This document shows positions 44,208 through 53,628 of a stretch of 64,000 bases of DNA, in pieces (within the stretch, counting starts at the first letter, position 1; each line of letters starts with the position of its first letter). Position numbers and translations under genes: made by a program. Source of the DNA: Candidatus Poseidoniaceae archaeon. Its GTDB lineage: Archaea > Thermoplasmatota > Poseidoniia > Poseidoniales > Poseidoniaceae. The stretch spans positions 32,627 through 96,626 of the forward strand of contig CASIAW010000011.1 of assembly GCA_949372875.1 (NCBI GenBank), read 5' to 3'. The notes beneath the pieces are model-generated. The model was not told the origin of the DNA. It searched no databases and saw only the letters and a list, made by a program, of their open reading frames with translations.

Positions 44208-45392
44208 ATGTGGCATATTTTGAGTAGGCGAACGATTCGTTCCTTGCTCATGGTCGGCCTTCTTATTTGTTCAAGTTTTGCTGCAGGATGCACAGGTGGT
44301 TTGAATTTCACCATCGACCCAAGAGCAAATCTAACTGCATACCCCATTGTGATTCAAGAAGGGGAAACGGTCACCTTTGATGCTCGAGAGTCCGAGCCAG
44401 TTGAAGGCGTGATTACGCAATATATCTGGGACTTTGGCGATGGTCAAAGTGCAGAAACAACGACAGGTTTCACCTCACACCGATACGAAGTTTTCGGTAT
44501 TTTCACCGCTGAACTTACGGTCGTCAACGATCAAGGTGGACAAGATGTTGCTACAACAATCATCAACGTAAATGGCGCCCCTATCCTCAATCTGACCTAT
44601 CCTGATTCAATTCGTTCCGGAGACTCCGTTCGCTTGGATGCGAGTAACAGTGCAGACCCTGAAGGCGATGAATTAAGCTTTGAATGGGATTTGAATTGGG
44701 CATCAGATTCTGATGGCGATGGTGATATGAGAAACGATGTTGATGCTACAGAATCCACTGTATTACTTCCTACGAACCGCTCAGGAACAATCCAAGGCAG
44801 CCTCACCGCTACAGATTCTGCTGATGCTTCAGTGAAGCAATTATTCACTCTGATTATCAGCTCTCGACGTTATGAAGTTACGTGGGAGTCCAAGGAAATT
44901 GAATTCTCTTGGGATGAATACCTCGACCAAGGTCAGGAATGGGAGGGGAATATTACTCCAGGAGAGGATGGCAGAGTTACAGCCTTTTTGGGGGTCTTAG
45001 AACTCCAACAAGATGTCCTCGCGCCTCAAGATAACTTTACACTCTCCGTGTTGATTGTTGATGAAGGATATGAGGAATCCGCTCAAACAGGTGAAGGTAA
45101 CTTTACTTCGAACGAATCGTCTTCAGCTTCCATGTCTGCAGAGAACATGAATCCGGCAGGCGATGACGGGATTTACGATTCCGATTCTGAAGAAGAACTC
45201 CTTCAGCGTCTGCTTGATTCTTCTGGAAACCGCTCCGGTCAAGGCACATGGATCTGGTCTGTAACTGCTCAACAAGCAGACCCGGACCCACTGTTTGAAG
45301 GCACCCCAGACCCCGACCCTGGGAACGATTGGACGCTAACTGTAACCGTCACTCTCTTGATACCGAAATTGACCGAAATTGCGTATGAGTGA
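44208..45392 (+). CDS. PKD-domain lipoprotein
   Basis: A 394-residue exported protein. The N-terminus (MWHILSRRTIRSLLMVGLLI) leads into a lipobox-like FAAGC at residues 24-28, so it is probably lipid-anchored through Cys28. Two PKD/Ig-like domains follow: VTFDARESEPVEGVITQYIW with DFGDG, and SVRLDASNSADPEGDELSF with WDLNW. These are beta-sandwiches common in archaeal surface proteins. A third, less clear beta domain and an Asn-x-Ser/Thr-rich acidic stretch complete it. A TATA-like ATTAGATAGG (44178-44187) lies about 26 bp upstream of the ATG. Its ligand or partner is unknown. Confidence 0.8.
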   Translation: MWHILSRRTIRSLLMVGLLICSSFAAGCTGGLNFTIDPRANLTAYPIVIQEGETVTFDARESEPVEGVITQYIWDFGDGQSAETTTGFTSHRYEVFGIFTAELTVVNDQGGQDVATTIINVNGAPILNLTYPDSIRSGDSVRLDASNSADPEGDELSFEWDLNWASDSDGDGDMRNDVDATESTVLLPTNRSGTIQGSLTATDSADASVKQLFTLIISSRRYEVTWESKEIEFSWDEYLDQGQEWEGNITPGEDGRVTAFLGVLELQQDVLAPQDNFTLSVLIVDEGYEESAQTGEGNFTSNESSSASMSAENMNPAGDDGIYDSDSEEELLQRLLDSSGNRSGQGTWIWSVTAQQADPDPLFEGTPDPDPGNDWTLTVTVTLLIPKLTEIAYE

Positions 45393-45450
45393 CCACTTTG
45401 ACCAATGGGAAGGTGTATGAAGCGGGAGCACTTCGGATGAGTTGATTGCC

Positions 45451-45804
45451 ATGGTCGATACAGTAGAAATTAACCGCGTCAACATTCGAGACTCACTGTC
45501 CGTTGACGTTTCAGTTTGGATGAACCATCCAGATGATATGGATTTCAGACCAACTCTTTCCGTCTCTGGTTCGACGTTTACAATTACAAGCCTCTCTGAC
45601 GGCTCTGCACTTGCATCCATTGAACTTGATGAAGTCCAAATGGAAACAGTTGTTCGAGATCAAGCAGCTGAACTCCGCGTCAAATTTCATGTCCAAGGTA
45701 TGCACGGACGTTTGAAAGACATTCACCCAATTATCGCAGATGGAAAGGCTAAGAAATTGGCAACGGCGAACTGGAAAACAACTCAAGATGTCACCTTTGA
45801 GTGA
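45451..45804 (+). CDS. Small beta-rich protein, unknown
   Basis: A 117-residue protein from ATG 45451 (MVDTVEINRVNIRDSLSVDV); a TTG three codons upstream is possible. The alternating pattern suggests a single beta-sandwich. There is no signal peptide, so it is cytoplasmic or attached to other proteins. It lies 58 bp after the PKD lipoprotein gene and 69 bp before a small winged-helix gene. I do not recognise a family and found no catalytic residues. Confidence 0.6.
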   Translation: MVDTVEINRVNIRDSLSVDVSVWMNHPDDMDFRPTLSVSGSTFTITSLSDGSALASIELDEVQMETVVRDQAAELRVKFHVQGMHGRLKDIHPIIADGKAKKLATANWKTTQDVTFE

Positions 45805-45842
45805 AAATTACCTCTTTTTTATGATGGGACCCCCATCGTTTC

Positions 45843-45852
45843 TTTGATATGG
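45843..45852 (+). promoter_or_regulatory. TATA-like box that fixes the start of the gene at 45874
   Basis: TTTGATATGG, identical to the box at 25928-25937, is centred about 26 bp upstream of the ATG at 45874. It overlaps the alternative TTG start at 45844, which argues against that start. Confidence 0.5.
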
Positions 45853-45873
45853 GTTAACAGTGATTCTCAATAT

Positions 45874-46161
45874 ATGCCACCACGTAGAGAAGGAAAAGGT
45901 TCTCAAAAGCAAGCACGATTTGAACGATTGAAAAGAGAAATTCTCAACTTTGTTGGAGCCAATCCCGGCTGCTCTGCACAATCCATCGTTGCGAACCTTT
46001 CCAACGACCGTTCAATGCGGAATCATGGACTAACGCCTCGGAAAGTTGGCTTCTTTATACCTCGCCACCTTGCACAATCTCTTATCTGGTGGCAAGACCA
46101 TACTGCTGGCCGGCGAGTGTATGGAGAGGCTGGTTGTTCAGAAGCCCCTAAAAAACGTTGA
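45874..46161 (+). CDS. Small basic winged-helix-like protein
   Basis: A 95-residue basic protein from ATG 45874 (MPPRREGKGSQKQARFERLK). The segment LKREILNFVGANPGCSAQSI followed by RKVGFFIPRHLAQSLIWWQD and GRRVY has the helix-turn-helix plus wing order of small archaeal DNA-binding proteins. It would bind DNA as a regulator, but no target is known. The TATA-like box at 45843 supports this start. The HAD phosphatase follows 55 bp downstream on the same strand. Confidence 0.65.
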   Translation: MPPRREGKGSQKQARFERLKREILNFVGANPGCSAQSIVANLSNDRSMRNHGLTPRKVGFFIPRHLAQSLIWWQDHTAGRRVYGEAGCSEAPKKR

Positions 46162-46216
46162 ATTCTTTCCGGCAAAGAGGGAGCAACTCATGTATATTGA
46201 GAGGCGAGGAGAATCC

Positions 46217-46888
46217 ATGCGGGGTAGTATCGCGGCTTACTTCGACCTTGACGGCACTCTTTTGGATGCTTCAAGCGAAAAGACACTTACCGCAGTTCTC
46301 GGCATGAAACGGCCTTGGAGAATCCCCTATGGCGCAGCGGCATGGAGCGTTGGTTTTCTCTTCAACATTCTACGGCTAAGAGCTCCTTATGATGCCGCTC
46401 GAAACCGAGGTCATTTCTCACTTGCATCTTGGCAGGTGTTGGACAATCTCTCTCAGAAAATTGCAAAAGAAAAACTAGCCTCGAACATCACTCAACAAGC
46501 GCGTGATAAATTGGAATGGCATCGCGCTCAGGGTCACCGTCTTGTTTTGGTTACCGCAACGATTGCTCCGATGGCAGAAGCAATGGCGAAAGTTCTGGAT
46601 ATGGATGCTGTGTATGGTTGTGGGCCCGAGATACGAACAGGAATACTCAGTGGTTCAGAACGTGGATGGTCAGTGCCTAGGCGAAAAGGAAAAGTCCCCA
46701 TCGTTCAACAGGATGCTGAAGAAAACGGACATGATCTTGAGCAATGTTATGGATATGGAAATACGATGGCTGACTCTTGGTTTATGCGTATTACTGGTAA
46801 CCCGATTGCCATTAATTCGAAAGGTGCTTTCAAGGAACTGGCTAAAGAAAAAGGCTGGGAAATGCATGATTGGAAGATGAAGGCTTGA
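46217..46888 (+). CDS. HAD-superfamily phosphatase (IB type, SerB-like)
   Basis: A 223-residue hydrolase. Motif I FDLDGT has the nucleophile Asp10 and acid Asp12; motif II is the LVLVTAT strand; a lysine near RRKGKVPIV is motif III; motif IV is GYGNTMADSWFM with a metal-binding Asp. The helical cap and GPEIRTGILSG segment fit the HAD-IB group, which includes phosphoserine phosphatase and related enzymes. The substrate cannot be stated. ATG 46217 is preceded by GAGGAG and starts right at the conserved region; ATG 46190 nine codons upstream also has a ribosome-binding site and cannot be excluded. Confidence 0.85.
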   Translation: MRGSIAAYFDLDGTLLDASSEKTLTAVLGMKRPWRIPYGAAAWSVGFLFNILRLRAPYDAARNRGHFSLASWQVLDNLSQKIAKEKLASNITQQARDKLEWHRAQGHRLVLVTATIAPMAEAMAKVLDMDAVYGCGPEIRTGILSGSERGWSVPRRKGKVPIVQQDAEENGHDLEQCYGYGNTMADSWFMRITGNPIAINSKGAFKELAKEKGWEMHDWKMKA

Positions 46889-46918
46889 GGCAGCAGTCGC
46901 ACTCAAACAGAACAAGAG

Positions 46919-46992
46919 CGGCCCCACCGCGATTCGAACACGGGTTGCTGGCTCCGCAAGCCGGCGTGATATCCAAGCTACACTATAGGGCC
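46919..46992 (-). tRNA. tRNA-Arg (GCG)
   Basis: On the minus strand the acceptor GGCCCTA/TGGGGCC pairs with one G-U. The D-arm is GTG/CAC with a TAGCTTGGATAT loop. The anticodon loop TTGCGGA holds GCG on the stem CCGGC/GCCAG, which has one C-A mismatch at 28-42. The T-arm is CCGTG-TTCGAAT-CGCGG, the discriminator is G, and no CCA is encoded. A clear TATA element lies about 29 bp upstream (47018-47025). Confidence 0.92.
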
Positions 46993-47017
46993 TTGTAGTT
47001 CGGCCACTAACCGATTG

Positions 47018-47025
47018 GATATAAG
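47018..47025 (-). promoter_or_regulatory. TATA box of tRNA-Arg
   Basis: Minus-strand GCTTATATCC spans 47017-47026, with the TATA core about 29 bp upstream of the tRNA 5' end at 46992. This is the expected box A distance for an archaeal tRNA gene. Confidence 0.55.
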
Positions 47026-47101
47026 CGCAACGGGTTGCTTTTTGAGGGTAATTAGCGGCGTGAATACAAGCCTTCATGATGCAAAGCCCCTTGGTGGCAA
47101 C

Positions 47102-47524
47102 ATGGCGGTTCAACTCACGAGGCGCGTTGACTTTCCAATGATTGATAGTGCCCAGATTGCATACTTCCCGCGTATTTACGATTTAGCGCATCGGTTTTTT
47201 GAAGAGTGTTGGGAGCCAATCTGCGGTATATCTTACCCAACAATGTTACTCGAGCGGAAAATAGGATTCCCAATCGTTCACATTGAAACAGATTTCCTTA
47301 CGCCTTTGCGATATGGAGACACCGTACATGCCACAATTTGGCTTTCGAAAGTTGGTTCTAAGTCATGCACATGGGCCTACACTTTCCGCAATCAAAATCA
47401 AGAAGTTGTATGGGAGTCATCTCACGTTACGGTTTGCGTCGATATGGACACAATACAGCCGATGGAAATTCCAGAAGATATTCGAGCAGGATTGCTCAAT
47501 CACGCATCGGAGGAGTCAGCATGA
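47102..47524 (+). CDS. Hotdog-fold acyl-CoA thioesterase (4HBT-like)
   Basis: A 140-residue protein from ATG 47102 with GGTGG shortly before it. The sequence matches the single hotdog fold of 4-hydroxybenzoyl-CoA-type thioesterases: VDFPMIDSAQIAYFPRIYDL with the active-site Asp in the first helix region, ERKIGFPIVHIETDFLTPLR, and GDTVHATIWLSKVGSKS. It would hydrolyse an acyl-CoA thioester, with unknown chain preference. It overlaps the next membrane-protein gene by 4 bp (ATGA), so the two are translated together. Confidence 0.85.
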   Translation: MAVQLTRRVDFPMIDSAQIAYFPRIYDLAHRFFEECWEPICGISYPTMLLERKIGFPIVHIETDFLTPLRYGDTVHATIWLSKVGSKSCTWAYTFRNQNQEVVWESSHVTVCVDMDTIQPMEIPEDIRAGLLNHASEESA

Positions 47525-48210
47525 ACGATTCACAGGCAGATGCCATGCCGGGGAAAGGCGACGAGGAAGTCTCTCTTGGGTTTTCGATGCGGATGGATGA
47601 TAATCAGCCAGAATCAGAAATACCTCTCGACTTATTCGCAGTTCGACCTGATACAAAAGGCCCGAGAACAATCGGAATACTGCTTATTCTCGGAGCATTG
47701 GTTTTGTTAGGCCAAGCATATGGGGACATAGGGCTGCACAGTGCCACAGATCTTTCCAATGACGAGGTTCAATTGATTTTGGACGTCCCAAACAGTCAAG
47801 GTGATGGAAGCAATGATATCTCAACAGAACAGTATCAAACCTTTCATGATGCTGCGAGAGAATCTGGCGGTTACGCTTTGCGTGGTTATGGGTTGGTTTT
47901 AGCCAGTCTCTTATTGATTACTGGCGGAATTATGCTAATGTTCCTCAATGGCCTTGGCGCTAAATTGGCGGTCTCTGGGGCAAGTATTGGCCTCATTACT
48001 GGAATTGCGGGTAGCCTCATGGTGAAGGGTGCAGCGGACACCCACCTCGAGGGTGTTTTGTTGATGACGTATGAAATTACGACTTATCTTTGCGGCGTAT
48101 GCATGGTGATGTGCTTGGGCATTGCAGCACTCCCAATGATCAATGCTCGGGCACGACTGGCACTCTATCCAGAAAAGAAGGTAATTTTGAAAAACGACGC
48201 AGAAGAATAA
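47521..48210 (+). CDS. Four-helix membrane protein, unknown
   Basis: A 229-residue protein with a soluble acidic leader of about 50 residues and then four hydrophobic helices (about 58-76, 122-142, 147-166, 183-205). GGAGGAG lies 6 nt before the ATG, which overlaps the thioesterase stop. An exterior loop of about 45 residues between helices one and two is Asp/Asn-rich. No family is recognised; coupling to the thioesterase suggests a role with lipids or acyl chains, but that is speculation from gene order. Confidence 0.7.
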   Translation: MNDSQADAMPGKGDEEVSLGFSMRMDDNQPESEIPLDLFAVRPDTKGPRTIGILLILGALVLLGQAYGDIGLHSATDLSNDEVQLILDVPNSQGDGSNDISTEQYQTFHDAARESGGYALRGYGLVLASLLLITGGIMLMFLNGLGAKLAVSGASIGLITGIAGSLMVKGAADTHLEGVLLMTYEITTYLCGVCMVMCLGIAALPMINARARLALYPEKKVILKNDAEE

Positions 48211-48217
48211 GTCATTC

Positions 48218-48655
48218 TCAACTCGGCTGAGGCCACTTTTTAGAAAGTGCCTTTCTTAAATCATCATCAAGAGTAGCGTTCCACCAATCGCTGCCTTGCC
48301 AAATAGCGTATCTTCCGCGAATCCCTCGAAGGTCAGCCCCTTCAAACTGGCAATTTCGGAAATTGGAGAGGTTCAAGCGAGCTTTCCTTAGGTCTGCATT
48401 TCGAAAATCCGATCCGTCAAATGCAGATTTCATTAAGTCAACTTGAAACATCGATGCGCGTCGAAAATCACAGTTTGCAAAGTCGCCCTCGGTAAAATCG
48501 GCGTTGTCAAGAATTGCTCTACGGAAGTTTGAACCGGCGTGCCTTCCTTTGCGAAGAATAGCTTCTGCATGATTCTGAAAGGACCAATCCAACGGTACTG
48601 AATTCTCTCCGCTTGACTCTCGTGGGTCGTCTTCACCTCCCCCGGACATGACCAT
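48218..48655 (-). CDS. Pentapeptide-repeat protein
   Basis: A 145-residue protein with a run of A(D/N)LXX-type pentapeptides from about residue 40 to 110 (SNFRRAILDNADFTEGDFAN and later SDFRNADLRKARLNLSNFRN). Such repeats fold into a right-handed square beta-helix; some members mimic DNA, many have unknown roles. The last 30 residues are a Trp-containing helical cap. GAGGGT lies 5 nt before the ATG at 48655. It is separated by 9 bp from the upstream gene on the same strand, so the two form an operon. Confidence 0.85.
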   Translation of the reverse strand: MVMSGGGEDDPRESSGENSVPLDWSFQNHAEAILRKGRHAGSNFRRAILDNADFTEGDFANCDFRRASMFQVDLMKSAFDGSDFRNADLRKARLNLSNFRNCQFEGADLRGIRGRYAIWQGSDWWNATLDDDLRKALSKKWPQPS

Positions 48656-48664
48656 TTTGAACCC

Positions 48665-49156
48665 TCATTTGGTCGAACGCTTGTCGAGATGGGCTCTGCC
48701 TTCGTCGCTCAAGACTGCAAATCGATTTTTATCTTCACTTCCATCCGGTATTATCAAAAAACTTCTCTCTCGTAATCTGTTAAGGTAAAGCGAAAGGTTT
48801 CCTGGGGACTCCATCCCTGCATCTTGGAACAGTTGATTGATGGCTCGAGGGGGGCTGTCGATGACCTTTTCAATTTCTCGAAGGTAGTGAATGGCACCTA
48901 AAACTTGGTCGGGTTTACGCTTCAATGAACAACTTTCAATCAAGACATTAAACGCTGAGCCACGTTTTGAGAGGCCCGCTTGTTTTGCAGTATCATTGGT
49001 TGCTTGCAAGGTAGCCGCCTTTGCTACTTTCAGCCGTTCTATCATGATGCTCCACGAATCGTCTTGACGCAGCAGCGCCAACATCTCTTCGATTTCGGCA
49101 GCCGAGCCATCATAATCGATGTCGGCATCTCCTGCAGTTACAGAAATCTTGACCAT
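48665..49156 (-). CDS. Winged-helix-like protein, unknown
   Basis: A 163-residue protein from ATG 49156 (MVKISVTAGDADIDYDGSAA); a TTG three codons further upstream is less likely. The N-terminal 30 residues form a small beta/helix unit with an acidic stretch. The rest is helical and ends in a likely winged helix (INQLFQDAGMESPGNLSLYL, RSFLIIPDGSEDKNRFAVLS, DEGRAHLDK), a pattern common in archaeal regulators and adaptor proteins. It precedes the pentapeptide-repeat gene in the same operon. No family name is assigned. Confidence 0.65.
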   Translation of the reverse strand: MVKISVTAGDADIDYDGSAAEIEEMLALLRQDDSWSIMIERLKVAKAATLQATNDTAKQAGLSKRGSAFNVLIESCSLKRKPDQVLGAIHYLREIEKVIDSPPRAINQLFQDAGMESPGNLSLYLNRLRERSFLIIPDGSEDKNRFAVLSDEGRAHLDKRSTK

Positions 49157-49316
49157 TCTGTCCAATGAATCACCCCAACTTATCCTTCCCTTTGGCCCAC
49201 TGGTCTTAATCCTTTAGCGACTTTGTATGGCTGTAACGGGTTGGAATCGAACAAAGGCTTGAAAACCCGACCTCGTCACATGTATTGTAAGGGGCTTGCT
49301 CCTTGTGCCTGTGGGG

Positions 49317-52300
49317 ATGAACCGAATGAATCAAAATCGAGTTTCAACGCTTCTTGTATTAGCAGTACTTGTTTTTTCTCAATCAAGCGCCCTTTTCCAT
49401 GCAAGTGCGAGCGGCCAAGCAGGAACTATCAATGTATTTTCTAACGGTCAAGCCTCAATTGACATCTCACTCACTGCGAATAATATCGATACGAATTATT
49501 CAATTGAAGTTCCCCGTAATGTGACTTTTGAATCAGGTCAATTCATCATCAACGCAAATGATGAAGCTCCGACTCCGGGTCAAGTTTCACTTGATATTGG
49601 CCAAGATGGTATCCCTGAATGGGCATTTGATGGCACCGGTTTCGGAGATCTTGGTCATCAGAACCTTTTCATGAACAATGCTTCATACCATTCTTTTTTA
49701 TCAAATGGAACTGCACAATCTATGCCCTTCTACCTCCCTTATAACTCCGCAGTTGAGAGTGCGACATTGGATGTTTCGTTCACATCACAACTACCTGCTG
49801 GACTGACCCAAATCGATAACATATCGACATACGAGGCTGGAGATTTAGATAACGACACTCTCGAGGAGGTCGTCGTGAGAGCCAATGTATTGGCCCCAGG
49901 TTCAAGCGTTGGCCCCGCAATCACTTCACTCGATTGGAATACATCAACAGGTACATCTCTTTCTACATGGGTCGCTACATGTGGCGCCGGCGAACTCATC
50001 GTTAGCGATATTGATGGAGATGATTACGACGATGTCCTCTCAGTAGCGCCGAGTGATGACCAAGTCTGCCTTCATCAAACAAACTCATCGACCGGAATTC
50101 TCGGTAATGCAACCCCGGTTTCTCTTTCAGCAGATTTGATTTCTGCCCAAGTAGGTGATTTGGATGGAGATGGGTATGGTGACATACTTTCAATCCATGA
50201 AGGAGGAGTTGTCTCATTGCGAACTTATGATTCTAAAAATAGTAATTTCAAAGAAAATTCCACCATAACGGTGACGGGAAATGGAACGGTTGTACCAGCT
50301 CAACTCACATCGATGTATGCAGATTATTTCAACGGAACACAGGGAGACTTTACCGCTCTTGTCACAGATAGTTTGGGGCATATAAGTCACGTTCAATGGT
50401 TGAATGGAGCAATGGGGCTAGGGTTCTATTCTTTTGATGGCATTGACTCAGAAATGATTGGCGGTGATTTTGACCAAGACGGCGATATTGATCTTTTCTC
50501 TCCAACACTCCAAGGTTATATTCTTGCTGAAAATAATGGAACAACTTGGTCAACGACAAGCGTTCTATCATCATTAACATTCATCAATTCTACCATTGCC
50601 GACCATGATGGGGATGGAGCAGTTTCGCTTCTCGTACCACAATTGACCTCTAGTGATAGCAACCAGCAAACACTTGAAGGAAACATCAGCGTTTTTGATA
50701 TTTCAACTACTTCACTCAACGCAACTCAAACCGTTCTCGAACCATGGTCGTGTCCAACCGATTCAAGATTTATCGACATGGATGGTGATGGTCTACTGGA
50801 ACATATCGTCTCGGCTGGTGAAGGAACCGCCTTTGGTTTGTTTATTGGTTCTTGGAATTCCATCGCCATGGACATTGATGCAAATGGGCAAAATGACCTG
50901 ACGGCGGCTGGTTATGCAGGCGACGGTCAAAGCGGCACTTCGGTGCTTGAGTTTGAAGACCCACTTGGGCTTTTGACAATCATCCTCTCCCCATTAACCA
51001 GCGGTCAAGTATTCACAACCCATGATTATGACATCAAAATGAGTCTGTTATTCTTTGAATTTGAGAATTCTGGAACGGGCACTTTCAATCTCAGCAACAT
51101 GGATATTGGCTATGACGTTGACTTTATCGTAGAAAACAACCCTGCTGCAGTGGGTAACCTTACCAATATTATCAACCAACAGCAAACTGGAGGAACGGGC
51201 GATATAACCATTGATTTGCCGTTCCTTTCAACAAAGTCAGGTACCCTTTCTATCTCAAGTTTACATGCAGACTATATCCCCGGAGCCCCGAACTTGGCAT
51301 TACCTCCAACCCCGGAACTTGTCATCGAAGAACTCTCACCGCTACGAATAACAATCGCATGGCAAGATGTTGCCGACTTTGGAAGCGATTTGATTGAATT
51401 TGAATTGTTTAAGGTTTCTCAAGGTGCTCCATTTGATCTCAATAATCCCATCGCTTCAACAACGTTGAATTCGTCTGTTGATTCAGATTTTTTCGCAGGC
51501 CAATCTTATGATTATGCAGTTCGCTCATTGCACGCATACGGCGTGACAAGCAATCTATCATCTCGCCTTTCTGTCACAATTCCTTTCCCCGCTCCACCTA
51601 CCGCGATTCAAGGACTAACGGTTGTTGATACACCCGGAGATAATGGTGGATCGCTGGATTTGGCATGGGATGCACTTTTGAATACACCTTCCGATTACAG
51701 GGTCTTTGTTGAGTCAACTGAAATCTTATCATTGGAAAACCTAACAGAATTAGTGACCACCAATACGCCCTCTGGTTCAGCTTCTTATTCCTTGAATATC
51801 ACGACCACAAGCGACGGCAGCCCGCTTGTCGATCATGTCGATTATTGGGTTGCAGTCGTGGCTTATGACGAATACGGCAATACCTCGGAACAGTTTTCTT
51901 CTGTTGGCCCAGTCAATACGCTGAATAACTCATTACGGGCTTCGAATATAACTCTCAGCGTTACTTCATCAGGCTCGACGACTGCTTCCTCTTTTGAGAT
52001 GAGCGCACTTGATTCATTGAACATCACAGCGACTCTGACCAGCGAAGGAGAGGCTCTGCCATTGCAAAACATGTCTCTGCGAATTGGAGCTGGAGATTTC
52101 GTACATTCAATGCAAGGGACAACAGACGAAAACGGTGTTTGGCATGCTGTGTCTGTCGATGACTTAACAGAACTTTCAGCATCGTTTTCAGAGTTCCTTG
52201 GAGATGCTTTCATCTCTATTGAATACGAAGGGACGGATGACTCAGCAACCATCCAGCCTGCTGACGAATCTGAATTCTCGTATTCTGGAGTGGCCGTACT

Positions 52301-53573
52301 TAGAGCCTCCCTCTCCCACTCAACTGAGCCTGTAGTTTTGAATGAGACAGGCCACTATTCTGTCGAGGCATTAATTACTCCAGAATTACCTTCACAATCC
52401 CCAGTGCTCGCAAACGTGCTTTACGATTGGAGTCTCAATAATGAAGATGGCAATGTCACCGATTCAGGTTCTGTAGAGGTTAAAGGTGGAAAAGTTTCAC
52501 TTTCAGGATATTCCACAGGACATGATACGCTCAGTTTTTCTTTATCTGAAGGCCAAGGCTGGTTTTCAGTAACTCCGGAAAGTTTCTCGTTTTCGTTTGC
52601 TGCTCATGGCGTAAACGATACGGGGAATGAGGCAGATAACCAAACCGGCAACGAAACCAATCAACCAACATTCCCAGATGTGACGCTTGCTGGTTCCCTT
52701 TCTTGCCAAGTAATAACGTATGCATGGGAGCAAAACTCTTCCGACGCACCGTTGACATGCACCATCACCAATCCGAACCCATTTGAAGTTCAACTCGGTT
52801 TTAGCTGGGCAGTCATTCCGGCTACACCTCCGCCACTTTCTTTTGAGCACCCTTCTTTGACCGGGCCGGGACCAATCCTTACAATGAGCGTCAATGAAAC
52901 TCTTGAAGTCACTTTCACTCCAATACGAAACGGCCCATCCGATGGATTGTTCCCAGGTCTACAAGGAGTCGGTTATGTGTTCACACTCACTTGCATGGAT
53001 GACGGCACAGACCGCTGCTCAGCCATGTCTTCGCCTTCCGCCACAACCGAGGGAGAACTCCAGTGGACACTTGCTACCCAGTTAGAAGTAGATGAGGCAA
53101 TTGATACCGAACCTACGGATACGAAAGGAGGCTCAGGGGCTCTAATTGGTGGAATCATCGCACTGCTTGTTCTTGGTGGTGCTGGAGCCGCCTTTGTTCT
53201 GCTGCGTTCACGCCCAGAAGAAGACGATTGGTACATCGAGGCTGAAGATGAAGATGAACCAGCAACTCCAGTTACGAAACCAAGCCGCAGCCTTGGTGAA
53301 ATTAAAGTTGAAGGTGCAGATGAGATTATCGATGATACCCCGAGCGAACGCCGCCCGTCACTTTTCGATGAAGTTGACGGCCGAGGGGAGATTGAAGACT
53401 ACTCTGACCCACAGGATGATTGGAGTCCGGAATCTGAAGAAGAACCCGAAGAATCTTCGGAAGCCGATGGAATTACCGTTGATGAAGAAGGAACTGAATG
53501 GTGGGAAGACGAAGAAGGCGTTTGGTGGTATCGTGAAGACGGCTGGGAAGATTGGGCGGTATGGGAAGATTAG
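49317..53573 (+). CDS. Large FG-GAP/fibronectin-type surface protein with membrane anchor and Trp/acidic tail
   Basis: A 1418-residue protein (ATG 49317). A signal peptide covers about residues 1-32. Between about 160 and 520 there are four to five FG-GAP/VCBS-type repeats with Ca2+ loops (AGDLDNDTLEEVVV, ISDIDGDDYDDVL, VGDLDGDGYGDIL, GGDFDQDGDIDLF), as in integrin alpha propellers. Fibronectin-type and Ig-like beta domains follow (about 660-1200), with many Asn-x-Ser/Thr sites. The membrane helix is GALIGGIIALLVLGGAGAAF. The cytoplasmic tail is acidic and ends with repeated Trp pairs (GTEWWEDEEGVWWYREDGWE). Adhesion or binding at the surface is inferred. Confidence 0.85.
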   Translation: MNRMNQNRVSTLLVLAVLVFSQSSALFHASASGQAGTINVFSNGQASIDISLTANNIDTNYSIEVPRNVTFESGQFIINANDEAPTPGQVSLDIGQDGIPEWAFDGTGFGDLGHQNLFMNNASYHSFLSNGTAQSMPFYLPYNSAVESATLDVSFTSQLPAGLTQIDNISTYEAGDLDNDTLEEVVVRANVLAPGSSVGPAITSLDWNTSTGTSLSTWVATCGAGELIVSDIDGDDYDDVLSVAPSDDQVCLHQTNSSTGILGNATPVSLSADLISAQVGDLDGDGYGDILSIHEGGVVSLRTYDSKNSNFKENSTITVTGNGTVVPAQLTSMYADYFNGTQGDFTALVTDSLGHISHVQWLNGAMGLGFYSFDGIDSEMIGGDFDQDGDIDLFSPTLQGYILAENNGTTWSTTSVLSSLTFINSTIADHDGDGAVSLLVPQLTSSDSNQQTLEGNISVFDISTTSLNATQTVLEPWSCPTDSRFIDMDGDGLLEHIVSAGEGTAFGLFIGSWNSIAMDIDANGQNDLTAAGYAGDGQSGTSVLEFEDPLGLLTIILSPLTSGQVFTTHDYDIKMSLLFFEFENSGTGTFNLSNMDIGYDVDFIVENNPAAVGNLTNIINQQQTGGTGDITIDLPFLSTKSGTLSISSLHADYIPGAPNLALPPTPELVIEELSPLRITIAWQDVADFGSDLIEFELFKVSQGAPFDLNNPIASTTLNSSVDSDFFAGQSYDYAVRSLHAYGVTSNLSSRLSVTIPFPAPPTAIQGLTVVDTPGDNGGSLDLAWDALLNTPSDYRVFVESTEILSLENLTELVTTNTPSGSASYSLNITTTSDGSPLVDHVDYWVAVVAYDEYGNTSEQFSSVGPVNTLNNSLRASNITLSVTSSGSTTASSFEMSALDSLNITATLTSEGEALPLQNMSLRIGAGDFVHSMQGTTDENGVWHAVSVDDLTELSASFSEFLGDAFISIEYEGTDDSATIQPADESEFSYSGVAVLRASLSHSTEPVVLNETGHYSVEALITPELPSQSPVLANVLYDWSLNNEDGNVTDSGSVEVKGGKVSLSGYSTGHDTLSFSLSEGQGWFSVTPESFSFSFAAHGVNDTGNEADNQTGNETNQPTFPDVTLAGSLSCQVITYAWEQNSSDAPLTCTITNPNPFEVQLGFSWAVIPATPPPLSFEHPSLTGPGPILTMSVNETLEVTFTPIRNGPSDGLFPGLQGVGYVFTLTCMDDGTDRCSAMSSPSATTEGELQWTLATQLEVDEAIDTEPTDTKGGSGALIGGIIALLVLGGAGAAFVLLRSRPEEDDWYIEAEDEDEPATPVTKPSRSLGEIKVEGADEIIDDTPSERRPSLFDEVDGRGEIEDYSDPQDDWSPESEEEPEESSEADGITVDEEGTEWWEDEEGVWWYREDGWEDWAVWED

Positions 53574-53628
53574 TCTCACCGTATGACTTTTCATTGAACG
53601 TCTTCACGCCAACTCAAGGGGGCATCAC

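Noticed and set aside
49223..49316. A tRNA-like fragment (GGTTGGAATCGAACAAAGG) before the gene at 49317
   Set aside because: It resembles a T-arm only in part; no acceptor or anticodon stem can be formed around it.
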